DNA of 64,000 bases, taken from the NCBI RefSeq assembly GCF_013294005.1, contig NZ_JABSNK010000005.1, positions 332,656 to 396,655 on the forward strand, in the 5' to 3' direction. The notes beneath the pieces were generated by a model. The model was not told the origin of the DNA, made no database searches, and saw only the letters and a list, made by a program, of their open reading frames with translations. Source of the DNA: Flavobacterium gelidicaeli (GTDB lineage Bacteria > Bacteroidota > Bacteroidia > Flavobacteriales > Flavobacteriaceae). Below are positions 25,692 through 35,230 of this stretch, one piece after another (position 1 is the first letter of the stretch; every line of letters begins with the position of its first letter). The position numbers were made by a program, and so were the translations under genes.

Positions 25692-26641
25692 TATCTTCCA
25701 AATGTATCATAATACTCTTCAGCATTTTTTTCATAACGCAGTAATAGTGCAACATTACTTTTTTCGAGCTTGGACAAATCCTCTTTTACATCTCCAAAAA
25801 CAGGCATATACCAATCAAAATATTCAAAATAAACACGCAATTGCCTATCTCTAAAAGCATAACCGTGTCTTGCGAAAATAGAATTTCGTAAAATATAAAT
25901 ATCTGCTTTCGTCAAATTAGAAACAAACGCTTTAGTAAGCAATGTTGTTGAGGCATTTTTATCAAATACTTTTTCAGTAGTAGAGTAAAAAGTAGTATCA
26001 TCATATTCTTCTGGCTCTCCATCAATAGTATCCCTAAAAACTACTAATTTTGATTTATCCTTGTCTCTAAAAGTATATTCTATTTTATTATCTGGATTGT
26101 ACTCAAATTTCACTTTGTGCAATTCATATTTTCTATGAGGAATTTTAAGTTCTCTAGGAGAGTATCCGCTCCATGTTCCTTTTACAAGTGTATCATTTTT
26201 AACAACATTCATCATAAAAAAACCATCATTTTTAGACTTGTTCGGTTCTTTTACTTTTATTTCAAAAGCGTTTTCTTCAAAAATGATCGTTCCTTTAAAA
26301 GCGGTAATATTTCCAGAAACTATTGTATGCCCAAAAATAGAATCTGCTTTGATTTTATCAAATGAAAAAGTTACTTTTTTACTTATATCATTATAAAATC
26401 TATCTCCAAATTTCTTATATAGTGAGTCGCGTTGCTCATCATTCATATCTGCTTCAAAAACACCCACCCAATACCCCAATAAATCGTTCTCAGAGTTTAC
26501 TTCTTTTGAGTCGGTAATCTGCGGTTCAGCAAATTGAATTGAATCTAGTTCCTTATTATCTAAATTGCTTGCTTCATTTTTAATTGCCTTTTTACAACTA
26601 AAAAGAGAGATCAAAACACCGAGTAGTATAATTTTTTTCAT
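25691..26641 (-). CDS. Lipoprotein with C-terminal YARHG domain
   Basis: 316 residues. MKKIILLGVLISLFSCKK is a lipoprotein signal (Cys16). The long beta-rich middle has no family I recognise. The C-terminal ~80 residues (IYILRNSIFARHGYAFRD ... YFEYFDWYMP) form a YARHG domain, an extracellular module of unknown function in which the RHG core is diagnostic. Overlaps the DUF2306 gene by one base. Confidence 0.83.
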   Translation of the reverse strand: MKKIILLGVLISLFSCKKAIKNEASNLDNKELDSIQFAEPQITDSKEVNSENDLLGYWVGVFEADMNDEQRDSLYKKFGDRFYNDISKKVTFSFDKIKADSIFGHTIVSGNITAFKGTIIFEENAFEIKVKEPNKSKNDGFFMMNVVKNDTLVKGTWSGYSPRELKIPHRKYELHKVKFEYNPDNKIEYTFRDKDKSKLVVFRDTIDGEPEEYDDTTFYSTTEKVFDKNASTTLLTKAFVSNLTKADIYILRNSIFARHGYAFRDRQLRVYFEYFDWYMPVFGDVKEDLSKLEKSNVALLLRYEKNAEEYYDTFGR

Positions 26642-26669
26642 AAAAAAAGTCCAATAGAATTATTGGACT
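26641..26669 (-). terminator. Terminator of the E2 acyltransferase gene
   Basis: AGTCCAATA (26648-26656) pairs perfectly with TATTGGACT (26661-26669); the minus-strand transcript continues into seven T residues. Confidence 0.8.
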
Positions 26670-26696
26670 AATTTAACATATTATTTAATATAATTC

Positions 26697-28016
26697 TTAT
26701 AAATCTCTATTTACATCAAATGCTTCAAGATATTCTGCTACTCTTTTCACAAAACTTCCTCCTAATGCACCATCTACAACACGGTGGTCATAACTGTGTG
26801 ATAAGAACATTTTTTGACGAATTCCAATAAAATCTCCATCTGGAGTTTCTATAACTGCAGGCACTTTACGGATGGCTCCAAGAGCTAAAATCCCTACTTG
26901 CGGCTGATTGATAATTGGCGTTCCAAAAACGCTTCCAAAAGTACCCACGTTTGTTACCGTATACGTTCCGCCTTGAGTATCGTCTGGTTTTAATTTACCC
27001 ATTTTAGCGCGGTTTCCTAAATCGTTAACTGCTTTTGCCATTCCTACAAGGTTTAACTGATCTGCGTTTTTAATAACAGGAACAATTAAGTTTCCGTTAG
27101 GTAAAGCAGCGGCCATTCCTAGGTTAATATTTTTCTTTTTGATGATATAATCCCCATCCACAGCAATATTAATTCCAGGGAAATCTTTTATTGCTTTTGC
27201 AACAGCTTCCATAAAGATTGGTGTGTAAGTCAGCTTCTCCCCTTCTCTTTTTTCGAAAATAGTTTTATTTTTCTCTCTCCATTTTACAATATTGGTCACA
27301 TCAACCTCTATAAAAGATTGTACGTGTGCCGATGTTTGAATAGAAGCGGTCATGTATCCAGAAATAAGCTTGCGCATTCTATCCATTTCTATAACCTCAT
27401 CACCACCATTTACAGATATCGGAGCTGCTTTTTGCGCCACTGCTGGTGCTGGAGCCACTCTTGGAGTTTCAACAGCTTTCACCGGAGTAGCCACTGTTTT
27501 AGTATCTTTATTTTTTACGTATTCTAAAATATCATTCTTAGTAACGCGACCTTCTTTCCCTGTACCCTCAATTTGTTCTAATTCATTTACAGATACACCT
27601 TCTTCCTTAGCAATATTTTTTACTAATGGAGAGAAAAATTTATCGGAATTAGAAAAATCAGCTGGTCCTGAAGATACTGCAGCGACACTTTCTTTAGCAG
27701 TTGCTACTGTTTTTGTAACCTCAGCAATAGCCTCAACTGTTGCAGTTTCTTGCGCTGATGTTGTTGCACCATCACCTTCTGTTTCAATAATTGCAATGGT
27801 TTGTCCTACCTGAACTAGGTCGTCTTTACCAAATAATTGCTCTACTAATATACCCGAAACTTCACTAGGCACTTCGCTATCCACTTTATCAGTAGCGATT
27901 TCAAGTACTGTCTCATCAGCTTCAATCTTGTCACCTACTTCTTTCAACCAGTTTGTAATGGTTGCTTCTGCGACGCTTTCTCCCATTTTTGGAAGTTTTA
28001 ATTCAAATCTTGCCAT
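26697..28016 (-). CDS. Dihydrolipoamide acyltransferase (E2) of a 2-oxo acid dehydrogenase
   Basis: 439 residues. One N-terminal lipoyl domain with the modified Lys K44 in EIATDKVDSEV; an Ala/Pro/Thr-rich linker; a peripheral-subunit-binding domain (about 130-168, SPLVKNIAKEEGVSV); a second linker; and a catalytic domain ending in SHSYDHRVVDGALGG with the active-site His. Sequence details fit branched-chain (BkdC) or 2-oxoglutarate-type E2 better than pyruvate E2. E1 and E3 are not adjacent, so it is encoded apart from its complex partners. Confidence 0.92.
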   Translation of the reverse strand: MARFELKLPKMGESVAEATITNWLKEVGDKIEADETVLEIATDKVDSEVPSEVSGILVEQLFGKDDLVQVGQTIAIIETEGDGATTSAQETATVEAIAEVTKTVATAKESVAAVSSGPADFSNSDKFFSPLVKNIAKEEGVSVNELEQIEGTGKEGRVTKNDILEYVKNKDTKTVATPVKAVETPRVAPAPAVAQKAAPISVNGGDEVIEMDRMRKLISGYMTASIQTSAHVQSFIEVDVTNIVKWREKNKTIFEKREGEKLTYTPIFMEAVAKAIKDFPGINIAVDGDYIIKKKNINLGMAAALPNGNLIVPVIKNADQLNLVGMAKAVNDLGNRAKMGKLKPDDTQGGTYTVTNVGTFGSVFGTPIINQPQVGILALGAIRKVPAVIETPDGDFIGIRQKMFLSHSYDHRVVDGALGGSFVKRVAEYLEAFDVNRDL

Positions 28017-28100
28017 ATTGTTAACCTAAAAGGTGGTTTTAGTTTTCAGTTTGCGAAATTACTAAATATTTTGAACATAAATTACGTTTACCATAATTTT

Positions 28101-29267
28101 TCATTCAATTTCCAAAACCTCGCCTCGATCTTTAGAATCATTACTTCCTATGAGAAAGTGACTATTTTTTGGAATAATTTTAAAACTTAACCCCTTGTTT
28201 TTCAAAGTGGCTATGCTAGAAATAATTTCTTTAAAAGTAATAGAATGATTATCAAACACTATTTCTGTTTGTTTTTCATACTTATTCGTTGACGAAATTA
28301 CCGTTTTTTCTGTTTCAAAATCACGAAATAAAACTTTTTTTTGCAGTTTTAACGCTAATTTATGCCTAAAATCAACACTTGTGGCGTATAATACATATTG
28401 TTCAGGTATTTTTGAGAATTTATTTGCACGACCTTGGAATATTTTTGCAAAAGAAAATAAGAATGATCCTATTTTCATAAATACTAAAAACAACAAGGGA
28501 GTTTTAAAATGTTTTTTGTAAAAATAAAGCATTGCTTCTTCAAAACGTTTTCTATAGACCGTGTCCTTAATTGTACTTTCTCCTTTATAATGTATCACGG
28601 TAGTACCTGCAAAATAAAAATTTTCTTTATCCAGTTGCAACGCTCGATATGACAAATCAATATCATCAGCATACATGAAACAATCCTCGTCAAAACCACC
28701 TAGCTCTTGATATAAATCTCTTTTAAGCACCATAAAAGCACCTACTAAAATAGCTACTTTAGCTGTTTTATCTTCAGGTACATCTTGTGCGTAATAGCGA
28801 TTAAACCATTTTGACTTTGGGAAAACTTTATACAAACCTACAATTTTAGTAAAAGCAACCCAAGGAGTTGGAACACCACGCTTACTTTCGGGCAGGAAAT
28901 TACCCGAACCATCGATTAGCTTTACTCCTAGTATTCCTAAATTGTTTTGCCTTTCGGCGAAAGCCAAAACTGTCTCAAAAGTATCCTCTGCAACAACGGT
29001 GTCAGGGTTTAAAATACAAATGTATTTTCCTTTGGCTTGGTCTACACCAATATTATTTCCTTTGGGAAAACCTACATTTTCATTATTTTGAATGAATTTA
29101 ACGGTTGGGAAACGCACTGTCATCATCGCAGCACTGTCATCAGCAGAGTTATTATCGACAACTATGATCTCGCTTTCGATATTTATAAGCGCACTTTGCA
29201 CACTTAAAACACAGAGTTCTAAAAAATAGCGAACATTATAATTGAGAATAATAACAGAGAGTTGCAT
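28101..29267 (-). CDS. Family 2 glycosyltransferase
   Basis: 388 residues. GT-A fold: SVIILNYNVRYFLELC, IIVVDNNSADDSA, YICILNPDT (metal/nucleotide site) and MYADDIDLSYRAL (acceptor/catalytic region). Resembles rhamnosyl-type (WcaA/WbbL-like) transferases for cell-surface polysaccharides. A C-terminal ~100-residue extension beyond the GT domain is lineage-specific. No other polysaccharide genes surround it. Confidence 0.9.
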   Translation of the reverse strand: MQLSVIILNYNVRYFLELCVLSVQSALINIESEIIVVDNNSADDSAAMMTVRFPTVKFIQNNENVGFPKGNNIGVDQAKGKYICILNPDTVVAEDTFETVLAFAERQNNLGILGVKLIDGSGNFLPESKRGVPTPWVAFTKIVGLYKVFPKSKWFNRYYAQDVPEDKTAKVAILVGAFMVLKRDLYQELGGFDEDCFMYADDIDLSYRALQLDKENFYFAGTTVIHYKGESTIKDTVYRKRFEEAMLYFYKKHFKTPLLFLVFMKIGSFLFSFAKIFQGRANKFSKIPEQYVLYATSVDFRHKLALKLQKKVLFRDFETEKTVISSTNKYEKQTEIVFDNHSITFKEIISSIATLKNKGLSFKIIPKNSHFLIGSNDSKDRGEVLEIE

Positions 29268-29493
29268 TGAGCAAACTTAATTAGAAAATTTTAATTTATA
29301 GCTAATAGATTAGCTACTTAATATTTAATCTTACTGATTTGGATTTTGTTTGTTATTCGAAAAAACAGCAGATCAAACTGAAGCTCTTTTAAAATTGGAA
29401 ATATAAAAGCAAACCCATTATTGAAGTGATTATATACAAATAGGATACTTAATCATTATTCTCAAATCTTTAAAATAAATCTTCAAAAAAAAG

Positions 29494-29501
29494 TACTTTT
29501 G
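29494..29501 (+). promoter_or_regulatory. -7 promoter element, possibly leaderless transcript
   Basis: TACTTTTG, a full TAnnTTTG match, ends 5 bases before the ATG at 29507. Transcription would start at or within a few bases of the start codon. Confidence 0.5.
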
Positions 29502-29506
29502 AATAT

Positions 29507-30460
29507 ATGAAAATCATTGCCCTACTCCTATTCCTTTTCTCAATACCAACCTACGCTCAAATAGCTGGTTGCACTGACCCATCATCTAAAAATTACAATC
29601 CCTTAGCTACTATCAATAATGGTAGTTGTAAATACCGATCCATTAAATTAAAAGCTTTGTATTCCAACTTACTTCCAGAAAACTTAAAAGAAAGTTCGGG
29701 TTTACTATTTTACAATTCTTTGTTATGGACATTCAACGACAATAGTGACAAGGCACTTTATGCGATAGACAGCATTGGAAATAACAAACAAAAAATAAAA
29801 CTAGAAAAGGTAGTAAATAAAGACTGGGAAGAAATTTCGCAAGACAGCTCCTTTATATACATTGGTGATTTTGGGAACAATGTCTCTGGAAACCGTCAAG
29901 ATTTACATATTTTAAGAATTAAGAAAAATACGTTCGAATCTACGAGTCCGAAAATAGATACGATTTCGTTTAAATATTCAAATCAAACAGATTTTACAGC
30001 TTTAAAACCCAACAAAACCCAATTTGATTGTGAGGCTTTTATTGTCATGAAGGACAGTATTTACCTATTTACAAAACAATGGAAAGACAGCAAAACCAGC
30101 GTTTATGTTTTACCTAAAACACCTGGAAAGTATATTGCACAATTCAAAGAAACCTATAATCTCAAAGGATTAATTACTGGTGCAACTTATAGTCCAGAAC
30201 AACAAACTATTGCTTTATGTGGCTATAGTAAAACCTTGCAGCCTTTTATTTATTTACTCTACGATTATAAAGGATCTAACTTCTTTAGTGGAAATAAAAG
30301 AAAAATAAAACTTAAACTTCCTTTTCATCAAGTCGAAGGAATTGCTTCCCAAGATGGTTTGCATTATTACCTCACGAATGAAAAATTTACTAGAAAACCA
30401 TTTATTGATACCCCACAAAAACTACATCAATTTAACTTGACTTCTTTTCTGTCGCAGTAG
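29507..30460 (+). CDS. Secreted protein with GCTDP motif and propeller-like body
   Basis: 317 residues. Signal peptide MKIIALLLFLFSIPTYAQ; the next ~22 residues contain GCTDPSSKNYNPLATINNG with two Cys, a short calcium/disulfide-type motif known from marine Bacteroidota surface proteins, usually as tandem copies. The rest is beta-rich with WTFNDNSDKALYAID, FIYIGDFGNN and LHILRIKK, like a beta-propeller. No T9SS tail is visible. Secreted or periplasmic; function unknown. Confidence 0.72.
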   Translation: MKIIALLLFLFSIPTYAQIAGCTDPSSKNYNPLATINNGSCKYRSIKLKALYSNLLPENLKESSGLLFYNSLLWTFNDNSDKALYAIDSIGNNKQKIKLEKVVNKDWEEISQDSSFIYIGDFGNNVSGNRQDLHILRIKKNTFESTSPKIDTISFKYSNQTDFTALKPNKTQFDCEAFIVMKDSIYLFTKQWKDSKTSVYVLPKTPGKYIAQFKETYNLKGLITGATYSPEQQTIALCGYSKTLQPFIYLLYDYKGSNFFSGNKRKIKLKLPFHQVEGIASQDGLHYYLTNEKFTRKPFIDTPQKLHQFNLTSFLSQ

Positions 30461-30579
30461 CATCATCAATAGTTTTAATATTAATTCTATTATAAAAAAA
30501 CGGTTCGTTTATCAACTATTCCACAATAATTACTTACATTTCTACTACTTAAAAAGTCTTTTTAAAAATATAACAAAAC

Positions 30580-31851
30580 ATGAAAAACAATCTCGGATCG
30601 ATCTCTTTGCTTATTGCCTTTGGAGGTCTTGTATTTTTTGAGGTACTATTGCGTTTACACATTCTAAACCACCAAGCATGGAAAATTGTTACTGCTGGTT
30701 TTGAAGCGGCAACTATAGGCGGGTTTGCAGATTGGTTTGCTGTGAGTGCTCTTTTTCATGAAATCCCGATTCCCTTTGTACGCAAACACACGAATATCAT
30801 TGCCAAAAACCGAGAAAAACTTACCGAAGGAATTGTGGATTTGGTAACCAATAAATGGCTTTCTCCAGATGTAATTGCCGAAAAATTAAATGAAGTGGAT
30901 TTAGCTAAAACCATTTTAGACTTCATGCAACAACCTAAAAATCAACAAAACGCGATTATTTTCATTCAAAATATAGTTTCCAAGTTCACTACTGAATTAG
31001 ATAATCCAAAATTTGCAGCTGCTTTGCAAAAAATACTTCGAGAACAAATTGCCACGATTGATCTAGCTACTCCACTCGGCAAATGGCTAGAAAAATCCAT
31101 TAAAAACGGCGATCATCATCAAATTTGGGAGTTAATTATTGACGAAAGTTCAAAATCGATTACTAATCCAGAGACAAAAAAATTATTAATATCAAAACTT
31201 AAAGACGCAGCAGACGAATACTCTGATAAAGGATTTTTCAAAAAAGCGACCTTATTTATAGCGGAAAAAAGCGGTGGAATTGATTTAAATTTAATTGCAG
31301 ATGAACTTCTTGACAAAGCAAAAGAATTAATCTCAGAAGCAAAACTGGATGTCAATCATCCCATTCGAACCAAATTTGACAACTGGATTCTTGAATTTGC
31401 TAAAGAATTAAGTACGGGTGATGAGCAATCAACTTCTATGATCCAGAATCTAAAAGAACGTGTAATGCAACATGTAGAAGACGAAAAATTAATAGCTACT
31501 TTATTGCTTCGCGCCAAAGAAGCTCTTTCGACCCAGTTAGAAAACAATGACACTTCATTAATGCAATTCTTGATTTCTAACCTAAACAGGATGTTAACCG
31601 ATTTGCAAGAAGATGTAGCGGCACAAAAAAAAATAAACAGTTGGATACGAGAAACCATTTCAGAAATGTTAGTGAAATTCCATAGCGAAATAGGAAATAT
31701 GGTTCGCTCCAGCATGATGAAACTCAATAATAAAGAGCTAGTGGAGCAAATTGAGGACAAAGTGGGTAATGATTTGCAATACATTCGTTTGAATGGTGCA
31801 GTTGTAGGTGGCTTAGTGGGTATTGTACTTGCTTTACTAAAACTGCTTTAA
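30580..31851 (+). CDS. DUF445 (YjiN-type) membrane protein
   Basis: 423 residues. An N-terminal helix (6-26), the GGFADWFAVSALF motif with the PFVRKHTNIIAKN segment, a long helical middle, and a C-terminal helix (GAVVGGLVGIVLALLKLL). These are the hallmarks of DUF445, inner-membrane proteins with a large helical domain and no settled function. Monocistronic. Confidence 0.88.
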   Translation: MKNNLGSISLLIAFGGLVFFEVLLRLHILNHQAWKIVTAGFEAATIGGFADWFAVSALFHEIPIPFVRKHTNIIAKNREKLTEGIVDLVTNKWLSPDVIAEKLNEVDLAKTILDFMQQPKNQQNAIIFIQNIVSKFTTELDNPKFAAALQKILREQIATIDLATPLGKWLEKSIKNGDHHQIWELIIDESSKSITNPETKKLLISKLKDAADEYSDKGFFKKATLFIAEKSGGIDLNLIADELLDKAKELISEAKLDVNHPIRTKFDNWILEFAKELSTGDEQSTSMIQNLKERVMQHVEDEKLIATLLLRAKEALSTQLENNDTSLMQFLISNLNRMLTDLQEDVAAQKKINSWIRETISEMLVKFHSEIGNMVRSSMMKLNNKELVEQIEDKVGNDLQYIRLNGAVVGGLVGIVLALLKLL

Positions 31852-31975
31852 TTTAACATTAAAATGGATTTATTAAAGTTGCTTTTTCTTCTAGAATTTG
31901 ATCATAGTAACCTAAAAGTCGCTGAATTAGAGAAAGTTCTTCTTTGCAAATAATTTTAACCTAAAAATAATAAAC

Positions 31976-31983
31976 TACCTTTG
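31976..31983 (+). promoter_or_regulatory. -7 promoter element of the ABC-F gene
   Basis: TACCTTTG followed by CAC, a full match to TAnnTTTG. It leaves a ~95-base leader before the ATG at 32083. The leader holds a possible hairpin (GGTGGTTTTT near 31988 with AAAAACCCACC near 32043) and a five-codon frame from ATG 32000. Confidence 0.55.
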
Positions 31984-32082
31984 CACGGTGGTTTTTTTTA
32001 TGGCGGTATTTAATTAGAAATCTAGTTATAAATCGCTACGTAAAAACCCACCTAATCATAACAAATACAATTAGTTACACGA

Positions 32083-33945
32083 ATGAATTATTTATCAGTT
32101 GAAAATATCTCGAAATCATTTGGTGAGAGAACGCTTTTTGAAAACATCTCTTTTGGAATTAGTAAGGACCAAAAAATTGCCTTTATAGCCAAAAATGGCT
32201 CGGGAAAAACCACCATAATGAGTATCATTAATGGCTTGGACGAATCGGATACTGGGCAAGTAGTTTTGAGAAAAGGAATCAAAATGGCTTTCTTATCTCA
32301 AAACAACAATCTACAGGACGAGCTAACCATTGAGGAAAGTATTTTTGCCTCAGATAATGAAACGTTGAAAGTAATTCAAGCTTACGAAAAAGCATTGGAA
32401 CACCCAGAAGACGAAGAAGCGTATCAAAAAGCTTTTGACGGAATGGACCAGCACAATGCATGGGATTTTGAAACCCAATACAAGCAAATTTTGTTCAAAT
32501 TGAAGTTGGAAGATTTCAAATTAAAAGTAAAAAACCTTTCGGGTGGACAACAAAAACGTTTGTCTCTAGCTATTATTTTGATCAACCGTCCAGACTTATT
32601 GATTCTGGATGAACCTACGAATCACTTGGATTTAGAGATGATCGAATGGTTAGAAGCTTATTTTGCTAAAGAAAACATTACGCTATTCATGGTAACACAC
32701 GACCGTTTCTTTTTGGAGCGCGTTTGTAACGAAATCATCGAACTAGACAATGGAAAATTATATTCCTACAAAGGAAACTACTCTTACTATTTAGAGAAAA
32801 AAGAAGAACGCATTGCCTCTGAAAATTCAAGTGTTGATAAAGCTCAAAACTTATTTGTAAAAGAATTGGCATGGATGCGCCGTCAACCAAAAGCGAGAAC
32901 GACGAAATCAAAATCGCGTCAGGATGATTTTTACGACATTAAAGAAAAAGCACAAAGTCGCCGTAAAGAAAACAAGGTCGAACTAGAAATCAACATGGAG
33001 CGTATGGGAAGCAAGATTATCGAGCTTCACAAAATCTCTAAGAAATTCAAGGATCATGTGATCATGGATAATTTTAGTTACGACTTTCAACCAGGAGAAC
33101 GTATTGGAATCATTGGGAAAAACGGAACAGGAAAATCAACTTTTTTGAACCTATTGACTGGAGCGCTTCCGCTTGATGGTGGAAAAGTGGTGATTGGAGA
33201 AACCATAAAAGTGGGTTATTATACGCAAAGCGGAATCAATCCAAAACCAGGACAACGCGTTATTGATGTCATTAAAGAATACGGAGAATTTATTCCGTTG
33301 ATGAAAGGAAGAATGATATCTGCGTCACAATTATTAGAGCGTTTCTTGTTTGACGCTAAAAAACAGTACGACTTTGTGGACCGCTTAAGCGGTGGAGAAT
33401 TAAAACGTTTGTATTTGTGTACAGTTTTGATTCAAAATCCTAACTTCTTGATTCTGGATGAGCCTACTAATGATTTGGATATTGTTACGCTAAATGTATT
33501 AGAAAGTTTCTTATTAGATTACCCAGGTTGTTTATTAGTGGTTTCGCACGATAGGTATTTCATGGATAAAATTGTAGATCACTTGTTCATCTTTAGAGGT
33601 GATGGTGCTGTCGAAGATTTCCCTGGAAACTACTCTGACTTTAGAGCGTATGAAGATAGTGCTGATGTTGCTCAAAAAGAAGAAAACAAAGCCGAAAAGA
33701 AAGACTGGAAACAAAGCAACCCAACAGGAAATTTAACTTTTAACGAGCAAAAAGAATTTCAAAAACTGGAACGCGAAATAAAAGACTTGGAAGAACAAAA
33801 AGCGAAAATTGAGCTTTTATTCTCCGAAGGAAAAGTAGCAGAGGCTGATATTGAGAAAAAAGGAAAGGAATTGCAAAACCTCATCAATAAAATGGAATCT
33901 AAAGAAGAACGCTGGTTTGAATTAAGTGCCAAAATGGAAGGATAA
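32083..33945 (+). CDS. ABC-F family ATPase (Uup-like)
   Basis: 620 residues, two ATP-binding domains on one chain and no membrane segments. First P-loop AKNGSGKTT (36-44; the usual leading Gly is Ala), signature LSGGQQKRL, Walker B LLILDEPTNHLD. Second P-loop GKNGTGKST, signature LSGGELKRL, Walker B FLILDEPTNDLD. The inter-domain linker carries a basic WMRRQPKART segment, and the C terminus is a ~60-residue coiled coil as in Uup. ABC-F proteins act on ribosomes or, for Uup, on DNA/ribosome intermediates. Ends in a strong terminator. Confidence 0.93.
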   Translation: MNYLSVENISKSFGERTLFENISFGISKDQKIAFIAKNGSGKTTIMSIINGLDESDTGQVVLRKGIKMAFLSQNNNLQDELTIEESIFASDNETLKVIQAYEKALEHPEDEEAYQKAFDGMDQHNAWDFETQYKQILFKLKLEDFKLKVKNLSGGQQKRLSLAIILINRPDLLILDEPTNHLDLEMIEWLEAYFAKENITLFMVTHDRFFLERVCNEIIELDNGKLYSYKGNYSYYLEKKEERIASENSSVDKAQNLFVKELAWMRRQPKARTTKSKSRQDDFYDIKEKAQSRRKENKVELEINMERMGSKIIELHKISKKFKDHVIMDNFSYDFQPGERIGIIGKNGTGKSTFLNLLTGALPLDGGKVVIGETIKVGYYTQSGINPKPGQRVIDVIKEYGEFIPLMKGRMISASQLLERFLFDAKKQYDFVDRLSGGELKRLYLCTVLIQNPNFLILDEPTNDLDIVTLNVLESFLLDYPGCLLVVSHDRYFMDKIVDHLFIFRGDGAVEDFPGNYSDFRAYEDSADVAQKEENKAEKKDWKQSNPTGNLTFNEQKEFQKLEREIKDLEEQKAKIELLFSEGKVAEADIEKKGKELQNLINKMESKEERWFELSAKMEG

Positions 33946-34031
33946 TTTTTATTTCATAAAGTGGCTTCAACATAAGATACCGAAATTTAAAGCTATTCTT
34001 ACTTTTAGTTAACTTTAGCTAATAAAATAAC

Positions 34032-34085
34032 AACCCCAACACTTTTAGCAGCAATGCTCGAAATGTTGGGGTTTCTTTTTTTTGT
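34032..34085 (+). terminator. Terminator of the ABC-F gene
   Basis: AACCCCAACA (34032-34041) pairs with TGTTGGGGTT (34064-34073), with a small AGCA...TGCT inner stem, and runs into a T-rich tract. Confidence 0.85.
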
Positions 34086-34108
34086 TAAGTAAAACTACTT
34101 TGATTCCT

Positions 34109-34174
34109 ATGAAAACTTACAACGAATTAATAAATAATATCACTAAAAGTGGGTATTGCAGTCTTAGTTTATAA
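34109..34174 (+). CDS. Possible 21-codon remnant or leader ORF
   Basis: ATG at 34109 encodes MKTYNELINNITKSGYCSLS then Leu and TAA. It looks like the first residues of a soluble protein cut short just where the cassette region begins. It may be a remnant of an interrupted or lost gene, or chance. It overlaps the uncertain left-most attC-like site. Confidence 0.25.
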   Translation: MKTYNELINNITKSGYCSLSL

Positions 34175-34246
34175 AGTGTTTATTTACAAGCACGTAAATA
34201 ATATCCTAAAACACGAATGTTTTTGCTGTTATTTGCGAGTTAGCTG
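34116..34246 (+). other. Candidate (degenerate) attC/attI-like site A
   Basis: The right half-site R' GTTAGCTG (34239-34246) is clear because its reverse complement reappears at the far end of the following cassette. The rest is weak: L'-like TGCTGTTATTTG (34224-34235) can pair with TAAATAATATCA (34130-34141) using G-T wobbles, and a CTTACAAC (34116-34123) could be R''. The length (131 bp) equals the other sites. A 17-base near direct repeat (TAAATAATATC then CTAAAA) is also inside, so an attI-like role cannot be excluded. Confidence 0.35.
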
Positions 34247-34271
34247 TAATGTCGCCCGAAAAAAAACGAAA

Positions 34272-35222
34272 ATGGATAAAACCGAATTAAGAAAAGAATG
34301 CTCCCGTTTATTTTATTGTAATACAATTAGCGATTGTCAAGAATTATTAAATATTTACGCTGAATTTTTTTTTCAAATAGTTAATAATCATAATCCTGAA
34401 ATAAAATCTAGAAGTGAATTTGACTCTACAATGGTTTTACAAATGATGATGACTAAAGCACTTCATTTAAGAAATGCAATTTCTGGTATTTCATATGAAT
34501 CTAATGATGGTAGAAGATTAAATAACATAATTGACCCAACAGTTGTAGCTTCATTAATTAGAAATATTTATGAAACCACAGGAATGTTTAATCTAATTTA
34601 TAGAACCACTTCAGATCCAGAAGAAAGAAAAATAATTTATCTATTGTGGGTTCACGCGGGATTATCTTATAGACAAAGGTTTAACACAGAAATTACAACA
34701 GAAGATAATGCACAAAAAGCTCAAGAAGAGAAAGAGCAAATGTTGACAATCGTAAATAATATTGAAAATAATTCTCTTTACAAAAAATTAGATGAGACTA
34801 ACCAAAAAAGAATAAAACACCAATTAAAAACAAAAGACTATTTAATAAAGTTTGATGATCTTGAAGTTAAAATTTTAAATTGGAGACAATTAACTGAAAC
34901 AATGGACATAAAAAATGGAAAACTTGATCACGCTTATGGGTATTTTTCTTTATATTCTCATCCATCAAACGTTTCTGTTTTTCAATTTGCAGATATGTTT
35001 GCAAAAGAAAATGAGAGTTTTAGAATGTTGACATTATATAATCTAAAAATTGCATTTTTTATGTTTAGTATATTCATCGCTGATTACATTAATTTATTTC
35101 CAGAAACTTTAAAAACATATGAATCACTAGGTTTAGTAGAACAAATTGTAATAAACTTTCATAACAGATCTGCAAGAGGTGTTGAATATTCAATTAACAA
35201 TTCATATGAAGCAACTCAATAA
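34272..35222 (+). CDS. Cassette 1: uncharacterised helical protein, DUF5677-like
   Basis: 316 residues from the ATG at 34272; an in-frame GTG at 34149 would read through the recombination-site DNA and is rejected. Soluble, rich in helices. RSEFDSTMVLQMMMTKALHLRN, LIRNIYETTGMFNLIY and a late DHAYGYFSLYSHPSNVS (conserved-looking His/Ser) resemble DUF5677-type proteins, often found in accessory or defence islands; this match is by eye only. Markedly AT-rich. Starts 25 bases after half-site R' and stops 8 bases before R'' of site B. Confidence 0.65.
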   Translation: MDKTELRKECSRLFYCNTISDCQELLNIYAEFFFQIVNNHNPEIKSRSEFDSTMVLQMMMTKALHLRNAISGISYESNDGRRLNNIIDPTVVASLIRNIYETTGMFNLIYRTTSDPEERKIIYLLWVHAGLSYRQRFNTEITTEDNAQKAQEEKEQMLTIVNNIENNSLYKKLDETNQKRIKHQLKTKDYLIKFDDLEVKILNWRQLTETMDIKNGKLDHAYGYFSLYSHPSNVSVFQFADMFAKENESFRMLTLYNLKIAFFMFSIFIADYINLFPETLKTYESLGLVEQIVINFHNRSARGVEYSINNSYEATQ

Positions 35223-35230
35223 AGACACTA

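Noticed and set aside
34149..34271. GTG-initiated 41-residue extension of the cassette 1 protein
   Set aside because: It would translate the hairpin/R' DNA; the ATG at 34272 follows the half-site as in other cassettes.
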